From Verrucomicrobiaceae bacterium UBA7681 (lineage in GTDB: Bacteria; Verrucomicrobiota; Verrucomicrobiia; Verrucomicrobiales; Verrucomicrobiaceae): a stretch of 64,000 nt of DNA. This document shows positions 44,640 through 53,662 of the stretch, one piece after another (the stretch's first letter is position 1; each line of letters starts with the position of its first letter). The stretch covers positions 101,882 through 165,881 of the forward strand of contig DLGZ01000065.1 of the NCBI GenBank assembly GCA_002482965.1, in the 5' to 3' direction. The position numbers were made by a program, and so were the translations under genes. The notes under the pieces were generated by a model. It made no database searches and was not told where the DNA came from. It worked only from the letters and a program-made list of their open reading frames with translations.

Positions 44640-45539
44640 ATGAACCGCCGCACCATCCCCTCTCTGCAAATGAGCGTGTACGGCCAGGACCGGCTGCGCT
44701 CAGAGGGCTTCGTGGTCATGCCGCTGGAATTCTCCATGAGGCAGGAGCCCCAGCGGCTGATCCCGCATTTCCATGACTTCTTCCAGATCTTCCTGATCAC
44801 CGGCGCAGGCAGGCTCATGCATGACTTCCGAGATCACGACGTCACCGGCTTGACGCTGTTTTTCCTCAGCCCCGGCCAGGTGCACACCATCCGTCCCGCA
44901 CCGCAGACGCAGGGCACGGTGGCCTCCTTCACGCAGGAGTTCTTTGATCATCACGCACCGCCGCCCAGCATGCTCTTTGACCTCCCGTTTTTCTTCAGCT
45001 CCGGCGTCACGCCATGGCTGACGGTGAGCCCGGATAAAGCCGCACGCATCACGTCGCTGTTTGCCGAACTGCAGCAGGAATACGACTCCGCTCAATCCGG
45101 AGTACAGGAGGTGCTGCGCGCCACGCTGCGCATCCTCTTCATCCAGGCCGGTCGTCTCTACGCGCAGAAGCATTCGGTCAAAGAGACCTCGCGTGCCGCG
45201 CTCCTGGCCCGCCAGTTTCATCTGTCACTGGAGCACCATTTCCGTGAATGGCAGACTCTGGCACCGTATGCCAGGGAGCTGGGCATCACCGTCAACCATT
45301 TGAACGACGTCATCCATCAGGAGACCGGCCATGCCGCCGGGGAGCTCATCCGCCAGCGCCGCCTGCTGGATGCCAAGCGCCTGCTGCTCCACTCGGACCT
45401 CAGCGTCTCCGAAATCGGCTACCAGACGGGCTTCCAGGACCCCTCCTACTTCACCCGTTTTTTCCGCCGTCATGCCGGGCAGACACCCGGCGAGTTCCGC
45501 GACGCAATCCGAGAAAAATACCAGCCAGAGGCCACCTAG
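44640..45539 (+). CDS. AraC-family transcriptional regulator
   Basis: A 299-residue protein with an N-terminal cupin-type sensor (HFHDFFQIFLITGAGRLMHDFRDHDVTGLTLFFLSPGQVH) and a C-terminal double HTH (LGITVNHLNDVIHQETG and SEIGYQTGFQDPSYFTRFFRRHAGQTPGEFR). It lies just upstream of an Fsr-like exporter on the same strand, which is its likely target. Confidence 0.92.
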   Translation: MNRRTIPSLQMSVYGQDRLRSEGFVVMPLEFSMRQEPQRLIPHFHDFFQIFLITGAGRLMHDFRDHDVTGLTLFFLSPGQVHTIRPAPQTQGTVASFTQEFFDHHAPPPSMLFDLPFFFSSGVTPWLTVSPDKAARITSLFAELQQEYDSAQSGVQEVLRATLRILFIQAGRLYAQKHSVKETSRAALLARQFHLSLEHHFREWQTLAPYARELGITVNHLNDVIHQETGHAAGELIRQRRLLDAKRLLLHSDLSVSEIGYQTGFQDPSYFTRFFRRHAGQTPGEFRDAIREKYQPEAT

Positions 45540-45593
45540 CACCAGCCTGCCAGATTGTGCCCGTCAGACTTCAGGCGAAAGGTCGCGGTCCTT

Positions 45594-46856
45594 ATGAATG
45601 ACACGATGATCGAGGACCAACCACCTCACGCGATCTCCCCCACCGCAGCGCCAGACGCAAAAGAGACCGTCTTCGCGCTGCTCTTCGCCATCAGCTTTTC
45701 CCACATGCTGAATGACACCATCCAGGCCCTGCTGCCTGCGATCTATCCGGTGCTCAAGGAAACGTACGGACTGAGCTTTGCACAGCTCGGATACATCACG
45801 CTGACCTTCCAAGTCACGGCTTCACTGCTGCAGCCACTGGTGGGTTACATCACGGACAAACGGCCGCTGCCCTACTCACTGCCAGTCGGCATGGGACTGA
45901 CTCTGATCGGCCTGCTGGCTCTCTCCAGAGCTCACAGCTACCCGGCCATCCTCATCGCCTCAGGGCTGGTGGGTTCGGGCTCCGCCATCTTCCATCCCGA
46001 GGCATCGCGCATCGCCCACATGGCGGCAGGCAGGCGGCGTGGACTGGCGCAGTCGCTATTTCAGGTGGGTGGGAATGCGGGCTCCTCCATCGGCCCCTTG
46101 CTGGCGGCGTGGTTCATCGTTCCCCATGGTCAGGCTGCCCTGTCGTGGTTCTCCATCATCGCGATGCTGGGAGTCTTCGTGCTGTGGCAGATCGGCCTTT
46201 GGCAGGCGCGAAATCTGCACCGCATTCAGCGCAAACAAGCGCGCTCAGCCACCGCACATGCCCGCCCGACATCCGGCAAGATTGCCTTTGCCATGGCCAT
46301 CCTCGTCATGCTGATCTTCTCCAAGTACGTGTACCTGGTCAGCCTGAGCAACTACTATACCTTCTACCTCATGGAGCGCTTCCATGTCTCGGTGCAGACC
46401 TCGCAGTACTACCTGTTCTTGTTCCTCTTCGCCGTGGCCGTCGGCACCATCGTCGGCGGTCCCGTGGGAGATCGCATCGGCCGCAAGCGCGTCATCTGGT
46501 TTTCCATTCTGGGAGCCGCCCCCTTTTCACTCTGGCTGCCTCATGCTGGGCTGGCCCTCACAGCGTTGCTGACGGTCATCATCGGCTTGATCCTCGCCTC
46601 CGCCTTCTCAGCCATCCTGGTGTATGCGCAGGAACTCATGCCCGGAAAAGTCGGCATGATCGCGGGCCTGTTTTTTGGCCTGGCCTTTGGCATCGCCGGC
46701 ATCGGTGCCGCCGTGCTGGGAAAACTGGCGGACCATCAGGGCATCAACTTCGTGTTCCACTTCTGCGCCTTCCTGCCCTTGCTGGGCCTGCTGACCATGT
46801 TCCTTCCTGACGTGGAAGGAGATGGCCAGGCGGCACCCGCGAAATCGGGCAAGTGA
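45594..46856 (+). CDS. MFS exporter, fosmidomycin-resistance (Fsr) family
   Basis: A 420-residue major facilitator protein with about twelve helices. The start ISFSHMLNDTIQALLPAIYP and SFAQLGYITLTFQVTASLLQP and the segment SRIAHMAAGRRRGLAQSLFQVGGNAGSSIGP fit the Fsr branch. The substrate is likely a small toxic molecule. It lies 54 bases after the AraC gene. The start at 45594 is preferred over one at 45555. Confidence 0.9.
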   Translation: MNDTMIEDQPPHAISPTAAPDAKETVFALLFAISFSHMLNDTIQALLPAIYPVLKETYGLSFAQLGYITLTFQVTASLLQPLVGYITDKRPLPYSLPVGMGLTLIGLLALSRAHSYPAILIASGLVGSGSAIFHPEASRIAHMAAGRRRGLAQSLFQVGGNAGSSIGPLLAAWFIVPHGQAALSWFSIIAMLGVFVLWQIGLWQARNLHRIQRKQARSATAHARPTSGKIAFAMAILVMLIFSKYVYLVSLSNYYTFYLMERFHVSVQTSQYYLFLFLFAVAVGTIVGGPVGDRIGRKRVIWFSILGAAPFSLWLPHAGLALTALLTVIIGLILASAFSAILVYAQELMPGKVGMIAGLFFGLAFGIAGIGAAVLGKLADHQGINFVFHFCAFLPLLGLLTMFLPDVEGDGQAAPAKSGK

Positions 46857-46870
46857 CGGAGTCAGCGCTA

Positions 46871-47617
46871 TCAGAGGCTTTGCAGCGTCTTGCGCCCTCG
46901 CTCCTTCGTCCCCGGATCATCCTGATCACGGTTTGTCATCGCGAGTCCTTTATCGATGAACTGCTTCGCTTCCGTTTTGCGCCCCATGAGCGCGTAGGTG
47001 CGCCCAAGTTCGACGTAGTGAATGAGGCGGTTCGGATTGAGCGCGATGGCCTTTTGAAAACACTTCACCGCCTCGTCATATGACGCACTGGGCAAGGCGC
47101 CATACACGATCATGGCCACGGCACGTGTCATACCGCCGATCTGCGCCAGTTCCTGATTCCAGCGCCCAAGCAGATGCCAGGCAAAGTCGTCTTTGGGATT
47201 GAGCTTCGCCGCAGTCTCCGCCTCCGTTTTGATCTTGTGTGACGCTTCGATGCTCTCTTTGTTTCCGACCAGTGGTGAGAGTTTGCCGAGACAAATCGCG
47301 ACCGCGAGATGCGGATCAGACTCCTTGGGGGCCAGCTTCACCGCACGTTCGGCGTAGGTCAGCGCGGTGCGCCCAGACTTTAGCTGGTCGGCCTTGCCAG
47401 AGAGATCCGCCATTCGGTAAACATACTGCCGCGCGATTTTCACCAACAGCGATGCGTCGCTGGCATTCAACTTTTCAGCAGGCAGGTAGTACTGCAGCGC
47501 CGCCTCCGGTTTGAACTGGGCATCATACCCATCTCCCTGTTTCACGAGTTCCGTGAAGTCTCCGAATGCATGACCCGCCATCAGCATGGCAGCCGCGATT
47601 GTCAGTTTCGTTTTCAT
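46871..47617 (-). CDS. Exported TPR protein, last gene of the lipid operon
   Basis: A 248-residue protein with a signal peptide and at least four tetratricopeptide-like units (for example YDEAVKCFQKAIALNPNRLIHYVELGRTYALMG). The start at 47617 overlaps the stop of the upstream methyltransferase gene by ATGA, so it belongs to the operon. The function is not clear; it may serve as an assembly scaffold. Confidence 0.78.
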   Translation of the reverse strand: MKTKLTIAAAMLMAGHAFGDFTELVKQGDGYDAQFKPEAALQYYLPAEKLNASDASLLVKIARQYVYRMADLSGKADQLKSGRTALTYAERAVKLAPKESDPHLAVAICLGKLSPLVGNKESIEASHKIKTEAETAAKLNPKDDFAWHLLGRWNQELAQIGGMTRAVAMIVYGALPSASYDEAVKCFQKAIALNPNRLIHYVELGRTYALMGRKTEAKQFIDKGLAMTNRDQDDPGTKERGRKTLQSL

Positions 47618-48651
47618 GGTTTGATAAAGCGATAGTGTGAAACAATCCATTCTTCGCCGCCGCGGTATCCCCACAGCTCAGCGCAGGCGAGAAAGAACAA
47701 GCGCCACCAGACCCACCACTTGGTCACCTGATCTTTGCCATAGGTTTCGGCAAACAGCGGCAGGATCTCCGCCTTGTGCGCATCCATGTTCGCCAGCCAG
47801 GCCTCGCTCGTTTTCGAGTAATGCTGCCCGCTCACGCACCAGTGATCTTCGATTTTTAAATCATCCTGGAAGTAGAGCAGCAGGTCATCACTGGGCATCT
47901 GCCCGCCGGTGAAAAAATATTTCGCCATCCAGTCGTCATCGCTGCGCACCTCGTAGTGGTAGGCGTATTCGCGATGGGTGAAGATGTGCACGAAGAGCTT
48001 GCCGCGCGGCTTCAGCCAGGTGGAGACACGGCGCAGCAGCTCCTGGTAGTTCTTCATGTGCTCGAACATCTCCACCGAAACGCAGCGGTCGAAGATGCCT
48101 GCGCCAACACCTTCGAAGTGAATCATGTTCGCGGTGATGATCGTCAGATTCTTCAAGCCACGCTTCGCCGCCTCTGCATCAATGAACAACTTCTGCGTGC
48201 GCGAATTGGAAACGCTGGTGATCTGCGCATTCGGATAATGCTCCGCCATCCACAGTGACAGCGAGCCCCAGCCGCAGCCGAGTTCAAGAATGCGCTGACC
48301 ATCCTGCAACTCCGCACGCTCGCAGGTCAGTTGCAGCATCGCCGCTTCAGATTCATCAAAGGTCGTCTTCTCGTCCGGCCAGTAACCCGAGCTGTACTTC
48401 AGATGCTTGCCGAGGACGAGCTGATAGAACCGCGTGGGCACTTCATAGTGCTGCTCATTGGCCTCATCCGTCGCGATGGCCACGGGCATCTGCTTGAGAT
48501 CCTGCACATAGCGCATCAGGGCGGCGCGCTGGGCTTCGGCGGTGGGCTGCTTGTTCTCCTTCAGCGTCTCGGCCAGCCGCTGGCGGATGCCGATCCGGAT
48601 CATGCTGTCCGGAAGGATGTTCTTGGCGAGGATGGCGTTGATGGTGCTCAT
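47614..48651 (-). CDS. Cyclopropane-fatty-acid-synthase-like SAM methyltransferase (second copy)
   Basis: A 345-residue methyltransferase with the CFA-family start HYEVPTRFYQLVLGKHLKYSSGYW and motif I ILELGCGWGSLSLWMAE. It differs clearly from the classic CFA synthase encoded at 50308 and lacks that protein's N-terminal extension. It may methylate unsaturated fatty acyl chains or a different substrate. It is coupled to the TPR gene by ATGA. Confidence 0.85.
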   Translation of the reverse strand: MSTINAILAKNILPDSMIRIGIRQRLAETLKENKQPTAEAQRAALMRYVQDLKQMPVAIATDEANEQHYEVPTRFYQLVLGKHLKYSSGYWPDEKTTFDESEAAMLQLTCERAELQDGQRILELGCGWGSLSLWMAEHYPNAQITSVSNSRTQKLFIDAEAAKRGLKNLTIITANMIHFEGVGAGIFDRCVSVEMFEHMKNYQELLRRVSTWLKPRGKLFVHIFTHREYAYHYEVRSDDDWMAKYFFTGGQMPSDDLLLYFQDDLKIEDHWCVSGQHYSKTSEAWLANMDAHKAEILPLFAETYGKDQVTKWWVWWRLFFLACAELWGYRGGEEWIVSHYRFIKP

Positions 48652-48691
48652 GCGGTTTGGGGAGTTGTGCGATCTTGGAAACAGACTGGAT

Positions 48692-49483
48692 TCATCTTTT
48701 TGGCAGCCACGGCACAAAGGCGCTCGTGGTGCGCTGATACTCGCGGTAGGCGTCACCCTTGCTCTTCACGGCGCATTCCTCCGTGAGCGGGATGCCGGTG
48801 ACACGCAGCAGAAAATACAGGATCAACGCCGGGGCATACACTGTGACCCAGCCCCACGGTGAACCGCAGGCAAACAGCCAGAACCCCCACCACACGACGG
48901 ACTCAAAGAAGTAGTTCGGATGCCGCGAATACCGCCAGAGCCCAACCTGACACACCTTGCCTTTGCTCGCAGGATCAGCCTTGAAACTCTTCATCTGCGC
49001 ATCGCTCAAGGCCTCGCCACTAAGACCGATCAGCCACACAATCGCTCCGGCCATTTCAATGAGGTTCAACTCTGGAGCTGGATTCAAACACGCCAGCAGC
49101 ACAGGCACCGCCAACAGCACGATCAGCAAAGCCTGCGCCTGAAAGAAAAAGAAGAAGTTCTTCGCCAGTCCATCCTTCCACTTCTCACGTAGCACTGCAT
49201 AGCGCACGTCTTCATGAGGATGGTGCCCTTTGACGCGAATGAGCAGATACGTCCCTAGGCGCGCGCTCCACAGCACCGCAATCGTCACCGCAATGATTTT
49301 GCGCTGTGTGAATCCACCGCCCAGCAGCGCGTAAATCGGCGCAATAACGGCAAGCGCGTAGGACCACGTCACATCGACAAAGCTGAAGTTGTTCAGCTTC
49401 AAACTGAGCAGCCAGGTAAGTGCAAACAGCAGGAATGCCACCACCGTGCCCATGCCCATCAGGAACCAGAAATCATGCATCAT
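48692..49483 (-). CDS. DUF1295 (steroid 5-alpha-reductase-like) membrane protein
   Basis: A 263-residue protein with about six membrane helices. GLWRYSRHPNYFFESVVWWGFWLFA and a C-terminal GDAYREYQRTTSAFVPWLP are the DUF1295/ICMT-like signature. Family members reduce double bonds or modify membrane lipids. The gene overlaps the end of the DUF2062 gene by 11 bases and is 40 bases upstream of the second methyltransferase. Confidence 0.88.
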   Translation of the reverse strand: MMHDFWFLMGMGTVVAFLLFALTWLLSLKLNNFSFVDVTWSYALAVIAPIYALLGGGFTQRKIIAVTIAVLWSARLGTYLLIRVKGHHPHEDVRYAVLREKWKDGLAKNFFFFFQAQALLIVLLAVPVLLACLNPAPELNLIEMAGAIVWLIGLSGEALSDAQMKSFKADPASKGKVCQVGLWRYSRHPNYFFESVVWWGFWLFACGSPWGWVTVYAPALILYFLLRVTGIPLTEECAVKSKGDAYREYQRTTSAFVPWLPKR

Positions 49484-49973
49484 GTCTTGAGAAGTTGAGG
49501 TGTTTGGCGAGTTTTTCGACGAGGGGTTTGCTGACAAAAAAGACCACGCCAATGAGCAGCGGTGCGAGCAGCAGCCACACGACCACGCCGTAGAGCCCGA
49601 TCATGCCAAATTCAGCCATGAACTTCCCCGGGCTGGCAAAGAACCGCTCCATCATCATGGGAATCGAAAGCGGCACATGCTCGGCACCGAAGAGCGACTC
49701 ACCGGCGCGCATGAAAAGGAGGATGCTTGCCAGATGCAGCGGATACGTCAGCTCACGAAACACCTGCAGCACCGGCTGGTTCAGCTTCAAAACAACGCCC
49801 ACCCCCAGCGCCAGCACGGTCGTGGTGCCCAGCAGCGGGAAGACTCCCGTGGTGACACCAAAGGCGATGGCCTGCGCGATTTTGGCAGGCGTCGTCCCCT
49901 GCGCCAGCTGCGCAACGACCGGCTTCACCACCCAGCGGCGCCACAAAGATTCTCGTTGGATGGGCTCTGTCAT
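49473..49973 (-). CDS. DUF2062 membrane protein
   Basis: A 166-residue protein with hydrophobic segments and the DUF2062 pattern (GTTPAKIAQAIAFGVTTGVFPLLGTTTVLALG). The start at 49973 overlaps the DUF1475 stop by ATGA. The role of the family is unknown; relatives are often near lipid or surface-polymer genes. Confidence 0.85.
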   Translation of the reverse strand: MTEPIQRESLWRRWVVKPVVAQLAQGTTPAKIAQAIAFGVTTGVFPLLGTTTVLALGVGVVLKLNQPVLQVFRELTYPLHLASILLFMRAGESLFGAEHVPLSIPMMMERFFASPGKFMAEFGMIGLYGVVVWLLLAPLLIGVVFFVSKPLVEKLAKHLNFSRHDA

Positions 49974-50302
49974 GCCTTTCGAAGCAGGATGTCTTCCATG
50001 CGCGCATTCGATGGCACACGGAAAAGCAGGATGAGCATGTACACCGCCATGGCGATGTTGCCGAGCAGCAGAATGCCCAGCAGCCAGCCGATGCGGCCGA
50101 ACCACGAGCGCTCCTTGTAAGCGACCCAGCAGTAGAAGGTCAGAAAGGCCCAGTAGGTGTCAAACAGCGTGGCGATGAACCATGGATGCCCGCCCACCGA
50201 ACCCGGAATGGCCCATAGCGCACACTGCTGCGAGGCCCAGCTCGTGACGCCAAACATGGACACCAGCACAACGACAAAGAAGATTCGAAGAAACCAGATC
50301 AT
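49970..50302 (-). CDS. DUF1475-like small membrane protein
   Basis: A 110-residue protein with about three helices and the mark WFIATLFDTYWAFLTFYCWVAYKE. Function unknown. It starts 5 bases after the CFA synthase stop and overlaps DUF2062. An in-frame start at 50419 is rejected because it would run into CFA synthase coding sequence. Confidence 0.78.
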   Translation of the reverse strand: MIWFLRIFFVVVLVSMFGVTSWASQQCALWAIPGSVGGHPWFIATLFDTYWAFLTFYCWVAYKERSWFGRIGWLLGILLLGNIAMAVYMLILLFRVPSNARMEDILLRKA

Positions 50303-50307
50303 GATGT

Positions 50308-51588
50308 TCAGAAAGTGCGATGCAACGTGGCATTGTTGGGGCGAGTATACACAGCCTGCACGACACTGATGTTCCGCGAGGCAAAAGCGGCCTCGCAGTA
50401 TTGCAGGTAGAAGTTCCATTTGCGGGCAAAGCGGTCGTCAAAGCCGAGCGCCTTCACTTCGGTGATCCGGGCGTTGAAGCGCTCAAACCACACCCGGAGT
50501 GTCTTGGCATACGAAGCGCCGAGATCTTCCAACCCATGCATGAACAATTCGCTCGTACGGTTGATGGCTTCGTTGACGCGCCCAACGCTGAGCAGCAGCG
50601 ATCCCGGGAAAATGTGCTTCTGAATCCAGTCCACTCCCTTGCGCAGATCTTTGTGCTGACAGTCCGCCACCGTGATCATCTGGAAGGCCAGCAGCCCCTC
50701 GGGCTTCAAAACTTCAGCGCACTTCGCAAAGTAGGTTTCTAGATACTTGTCGCCCACAGCCTCCAGCATCTCGATGGAGGCGATCTTGTCGAACTGGCCG
50801 GTGATGTGGCGATAATCCTGCAGGCGAATTTCCACCTGATCGGCAAGCCCTTCACGCGCCACGCGCTCAGTGGCATACTTGTGCTGTTCCTGCGAGATCG
50901 TGACGGCTGTCACACGGCACCCATGATGCTTCGCCGCATGACAGGAGAACCCTCCCCACCCGCAGCCGATTTCCAGCACATGGTCTCCCGGCTTGAGCTG
51001 CAGTTTCTGACACAGCGCCTCATATTTGGAATGCTGCGCATCCGCCAGCGGCTGCCCAGGATGCTCGAAACGAGCGGCTGAATACGTCATCGTCTCGTCG
51101 AGCCAGAGCGAATAAAACTCATTCCCTAGGTCATAGTGCTCGGCGATGTTGCGCCGGCTGGTGGTCACGCTGTTGGGCCGCAGCAGATGTTGCATGCGAT
51201 TGACGAAGTTCAGCAAATTCACACAGGCCACTTTTCCAGAGGAACTGCGCGATCCCTGAGTCTTGGAGAGATTCAAGATGAACCACTCGATCACCGCCGC
51301 AATGTCGTCAGTCTCCCAGTCACCATCGACGTAGGCCTCGCCAAATCCCACATTGCCGAACAGGGCGCAGCGCTTGAAAAAATCGCGGCTACGAATGCGC
51401 ATCTCGGCCGTGACCGTGGCGCCATGCTCCCCCAGCACATGCGCACGACCATCGGGGTGCACCATTCGAAGCCCGCCATGAACGAAGGGCTTGAGCGACA
51501 GCATGAAAAGCCGCTCATAAAATCCGGGCTTCGCCGCCGCAGGTGTGGAGACGGAGATGTCGGTGTCGCAGGTGATGGTGTCGTTCAT
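50308..51588 (-). CDS. Cyclopropane-fatty-acyl-phospholipid synthase family methyltransferase
   Basis: A 426-residue protein with an N-terminal domain (VHPDGRAHVLGEHGATVTAEMRI) and the catalytic domain: AEHYDLGNEFYSLWLDETMTYS, motif I VLEIGCGWGGFSCHAAKHHG, and QMITVADCQ. It transfers methylene (or methyl) to double bonds in membrane acyl chains. Length and layout are standard. The start overlaps the DUF1365 stop by ATGA. Confidence 0.93.
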   Translation of the reverse strand: MNDTITCDTDISVSTPAAAKPGFYERLFMLSLKPFVHGGLRMVHPDGRAHVLGEHGATVTAEMRIRSRDFFKRCALFGNVGFGEAYVDGDWETDDIAAVIEWFILNLSKTQGSRSSSGKVACVNLLNFVNRMQHLLRPNSVTTSRRNIAEHYDLGNEFYSLWLDETMTYSAARFEHPGQPLADAQHSKYEALCQKLQLKPGDHVLEIGCGWGGFSCHAAKHHGCRVTAVTISQEQHKYATERVAREGLADQVEIRLQDYRHITGQFDKIASIEMLEAVGDKYLETYFAKCAEVLKPEGLLAFQMITVADCQHKDLRKGVDWIQKHIFPGSLLLSVGRVNEAINRTSELFMHGLEDLGASYAKTLRVWFERFNARITEVKALGFDDRFARKWNFYLQYCEAAFASRNISVVQAVYTRPNNATLHRTF

Positions 51589-52385
51589 GGTTTGTAGGGG
51601 GCGATGGATTCGTGGGGACGCAGGACTCCGATTTGCAGCCCGGCATCAGCTGATTTGCGGTGCCAGGGAATGCGCTTCAGCCACAGCCGCAGCGCATGCC
51701 AGTGGATGAGAAAAATGACGCGCAGCGTGAGCAGCGGATACTTCACCGCGCAGAGCAGCAGCGCGGCATCCGTCAGCGGTCGTTGCTTGCCAGTAAGGGA
51801 GGTGAGCAGCATGCGATCATCCTCCTTCCGGTCGTCGATGTGAATCTCCAGCTTCTCACCCGGCACCTGCAGCTTGAAATCAAAGCTCAGATCCAGCGCG
51901 AAGAACGGCGACACATAGAAATGCTTGGGCGTGATGAGGCGGAAGCGCTGCGCACGGTCACACTCCTTCAAAAGGTAAGGCTTCTGCTCATGAAAAGTGT
52001 TCGTCACCTCCGCCACCGCGCACACCGGCTCTCCGGCGGCATCAAAAGCATAGTAGAAGCACACAGGATTGAAGATATACCCCAGCACCCGTGGAAAAGT
52101 GAGCAGTCGAATGCTGGCGATGCGCGCCGTATCCACCTCATTCTCCGCCAGATACTTCAGGATGTTCGCCTTCACATCCCCCGCACCGAGATCAAGATGA
52201 TCGCGGTCATAAAAGGAAAACAAATTGAAGCGATTCCGGCTGAACCAGCGCAGTTTCGAAGCGAGATCGTCGATGGCATCAAGATCCAGCCACAGGTAGA
52301 ATACATGATAATTGAACCGATGCACCTTCGGCTGAAGCCTGTGGTGCATCACCGCACATTCATAGATGGCGGATTCGGTTGGCAT
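51585..52385 (-). CDS. DUF1365 protein
   Basis: A 266-residue protein. AIYECAVMHHRLQPKVHRFNYHVFYLWLDLD and the middle FPRVLGYIFNPVCFYYAFD with TFHEQKPYLL are the DUF1365 signature. The family is almost always next to CFA synthase and an FAD amine-oxidase-like protein, as here, and probably acts on lipid acyl chains. The ATG at 52385 is coupled by TGATG to the flavoprotein stop; a GTG at 52391 is possible. Confidence 0.9.
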   Translation of the reverse strand: MPTESAIYECAVMHHRLQPKVHRFNYHVFYLWLDLDAIDDLASKLRWFSRNRFNLFSFYDRDHLDLGAGDVKANILKYLAENEVDTARIASIRLLTFPRVLGYIFNPVCFYYAFDAAGEPVCAVAEVTNTFHEQKPYLLKECDRAQRFRLITPKHFYVSPFFALDLSFDFKLQVPGEKLEIHIDDRKEDDRMLLTSLTGKQRPLTDAALLLCAVKYPLLTLRVIFLIHWHALRLWLKRIPWHRKSADAGLQIGVLRPHESIAPYKP

Positions 52386-53662
52386 CACCACGGCTCCTTT
52401 CCGAGAAGATCACGGCACAACGCCACCGCCGAGCCAAAGGCATCCTCATGGAACCCATGACGAAAGTAACTACCGCAGAAATACGTGCTCTGGTCAGGGG
52501 CAAGCCTGTTCAGGTCCGGCAGCCTCTTCTGCGCATCAATCGCCGCCAGATCAAACAGCGGATGCTCGTAGTTGATGCGCTTCAGCACCTTGTCCGGCGC
52601 GATTTCATCCGCCGCATTGATCGCCACAAAATAGTTCGTCTTGTCCGACACACCCTGCAGGCTGTTCATCCAGTAGTGCGTGCTCGGCTCAATGCCACCG
52701 CCCGCCGTCGGCTTGATGCGGTAGTTCCACGAGGCCCAGCACTTCTTAGACTTGGGCATGAAGCTCTCGTCCGTGTGCAGCGTGGCAATGTTGGGCTGGT
52801 ATTTAAAACAACCCAGCAGCTCGCTTTCGAGTTCCGTCGGCTTCGCCAGCATGCGCAGCGTTTGGTCCGCATGACTCGCGAAGATGACCTTGTCGAAAAC
52901 CTCAGCCCCACCATCGCGAGGAAACACCTTCACGCCATCCTCATCCCGCTCCACGCTCACGACAGGCGCACCCAGCCGGATACGATCCTTGAATGGCGCG
53001 GTCAATTTCTTCACATACGAACGCGCCCCATCCGTCACCGTTCGCCACGGATGCTGCGTGTTCAGGCCGAGGAATCCATGATTATGCCAGAAGTGGATCA
53101 GCGTGAGCGCAGGAAACTCCAGCATCAGCTCCGGCGGCGTGGACCACACGGCGGACCCCATCGGGATGATGTAGAGATTGAGGAAATCATTGCCATAACT
53201 CCGCGCCTCCACGTATTCGCGCAGTGTCATTCGGGCAAAGCGCTCCTCATTCAGCGCCGCCACGGCCTCGGCATTAAAGCGGTTGATCTGAAGAATGAAT
53301 TTCCAAAATCGCGGACTGATCAGATTGCGACGCTGTCCGAACAGATGGTTCAACGAAGTGCCATTGTATTCAATGCCGCTTTGAAGATGAGCCACACTGA
53401 AGGACATCGAGGTCGGCTTCGTCTCCACGTCCAGCTCCTTAAACAAGCGGCTCAGCAGCGGATACGTCACGTAATTGAACACCATGAAGCCCGTATCCAC
53501 CGGCAGTTCGCGCCCCGCTTCGTTCACCGTCACCGTGTTGGTATGCCCGCCTGCATAGTCGTTCTGCTCAAAGATCGTCAGATCAAAATGCGGATGCAGA
53601 AAGTGTGCGCAGCCCAGACCAGCGACGCCCGTTCCAATGATGGCAAGACGCGGCCGTTTCAT
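52385..53662 (-). CDS. FAD-dependent amine-oxidase-like oxidoreductase
   Basis: A 425-residue flavoprotein with the dinucleotide-binding start LAIIGTGVAGLGCAHFL and EQNDYAGGHTNTV. It fits the NAD(P)/FAD amine-oxidase-like proteins that pair with CFA synthase and DUF1365 and are thought to desaturate or oxidise modified acyl chains. It overlaps the desaturase gene by ATGA and the DUF1365 gene by TGATG. Confidence 0.88.
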   Translation of the reverse strand: MKRPRLAIIGTGVAGLGCAHFLHPHFDLTIFEQNDYAGGHTNTVTVNEAGRELPVDTGFMVFNYVTYPLLSRLFKELDVETKPTSMSFSVAHLQSGIEYNGTSLNHLFGQRRNLISPRFWKFILQINRFNAEAVAALNEERFARMTLREYVEARSYGNDFLNLYIIPMGSAVWSTPPELMLEFPALTLIHFWHNHGFLGLNTQHPWRTVTDGARSYVKKLTAPFKDRIRLGAPVVSVERDEDGVKVFPRDGGAEVFDKVIFASHADQTLRMLAKPTELESELLGCFKYQPNIATLHTDESFMPKSKKCWASWNYRIKPTAGGGIEPSTHYWMNSLQGVSDKTNYFVAINAADEIAPDKVLKRINYEHPLFDLAAIDAQKRLPDLNRLAPDQSTYFCGSYFRHGFHEDAFGSAVALCRDLLGKEPW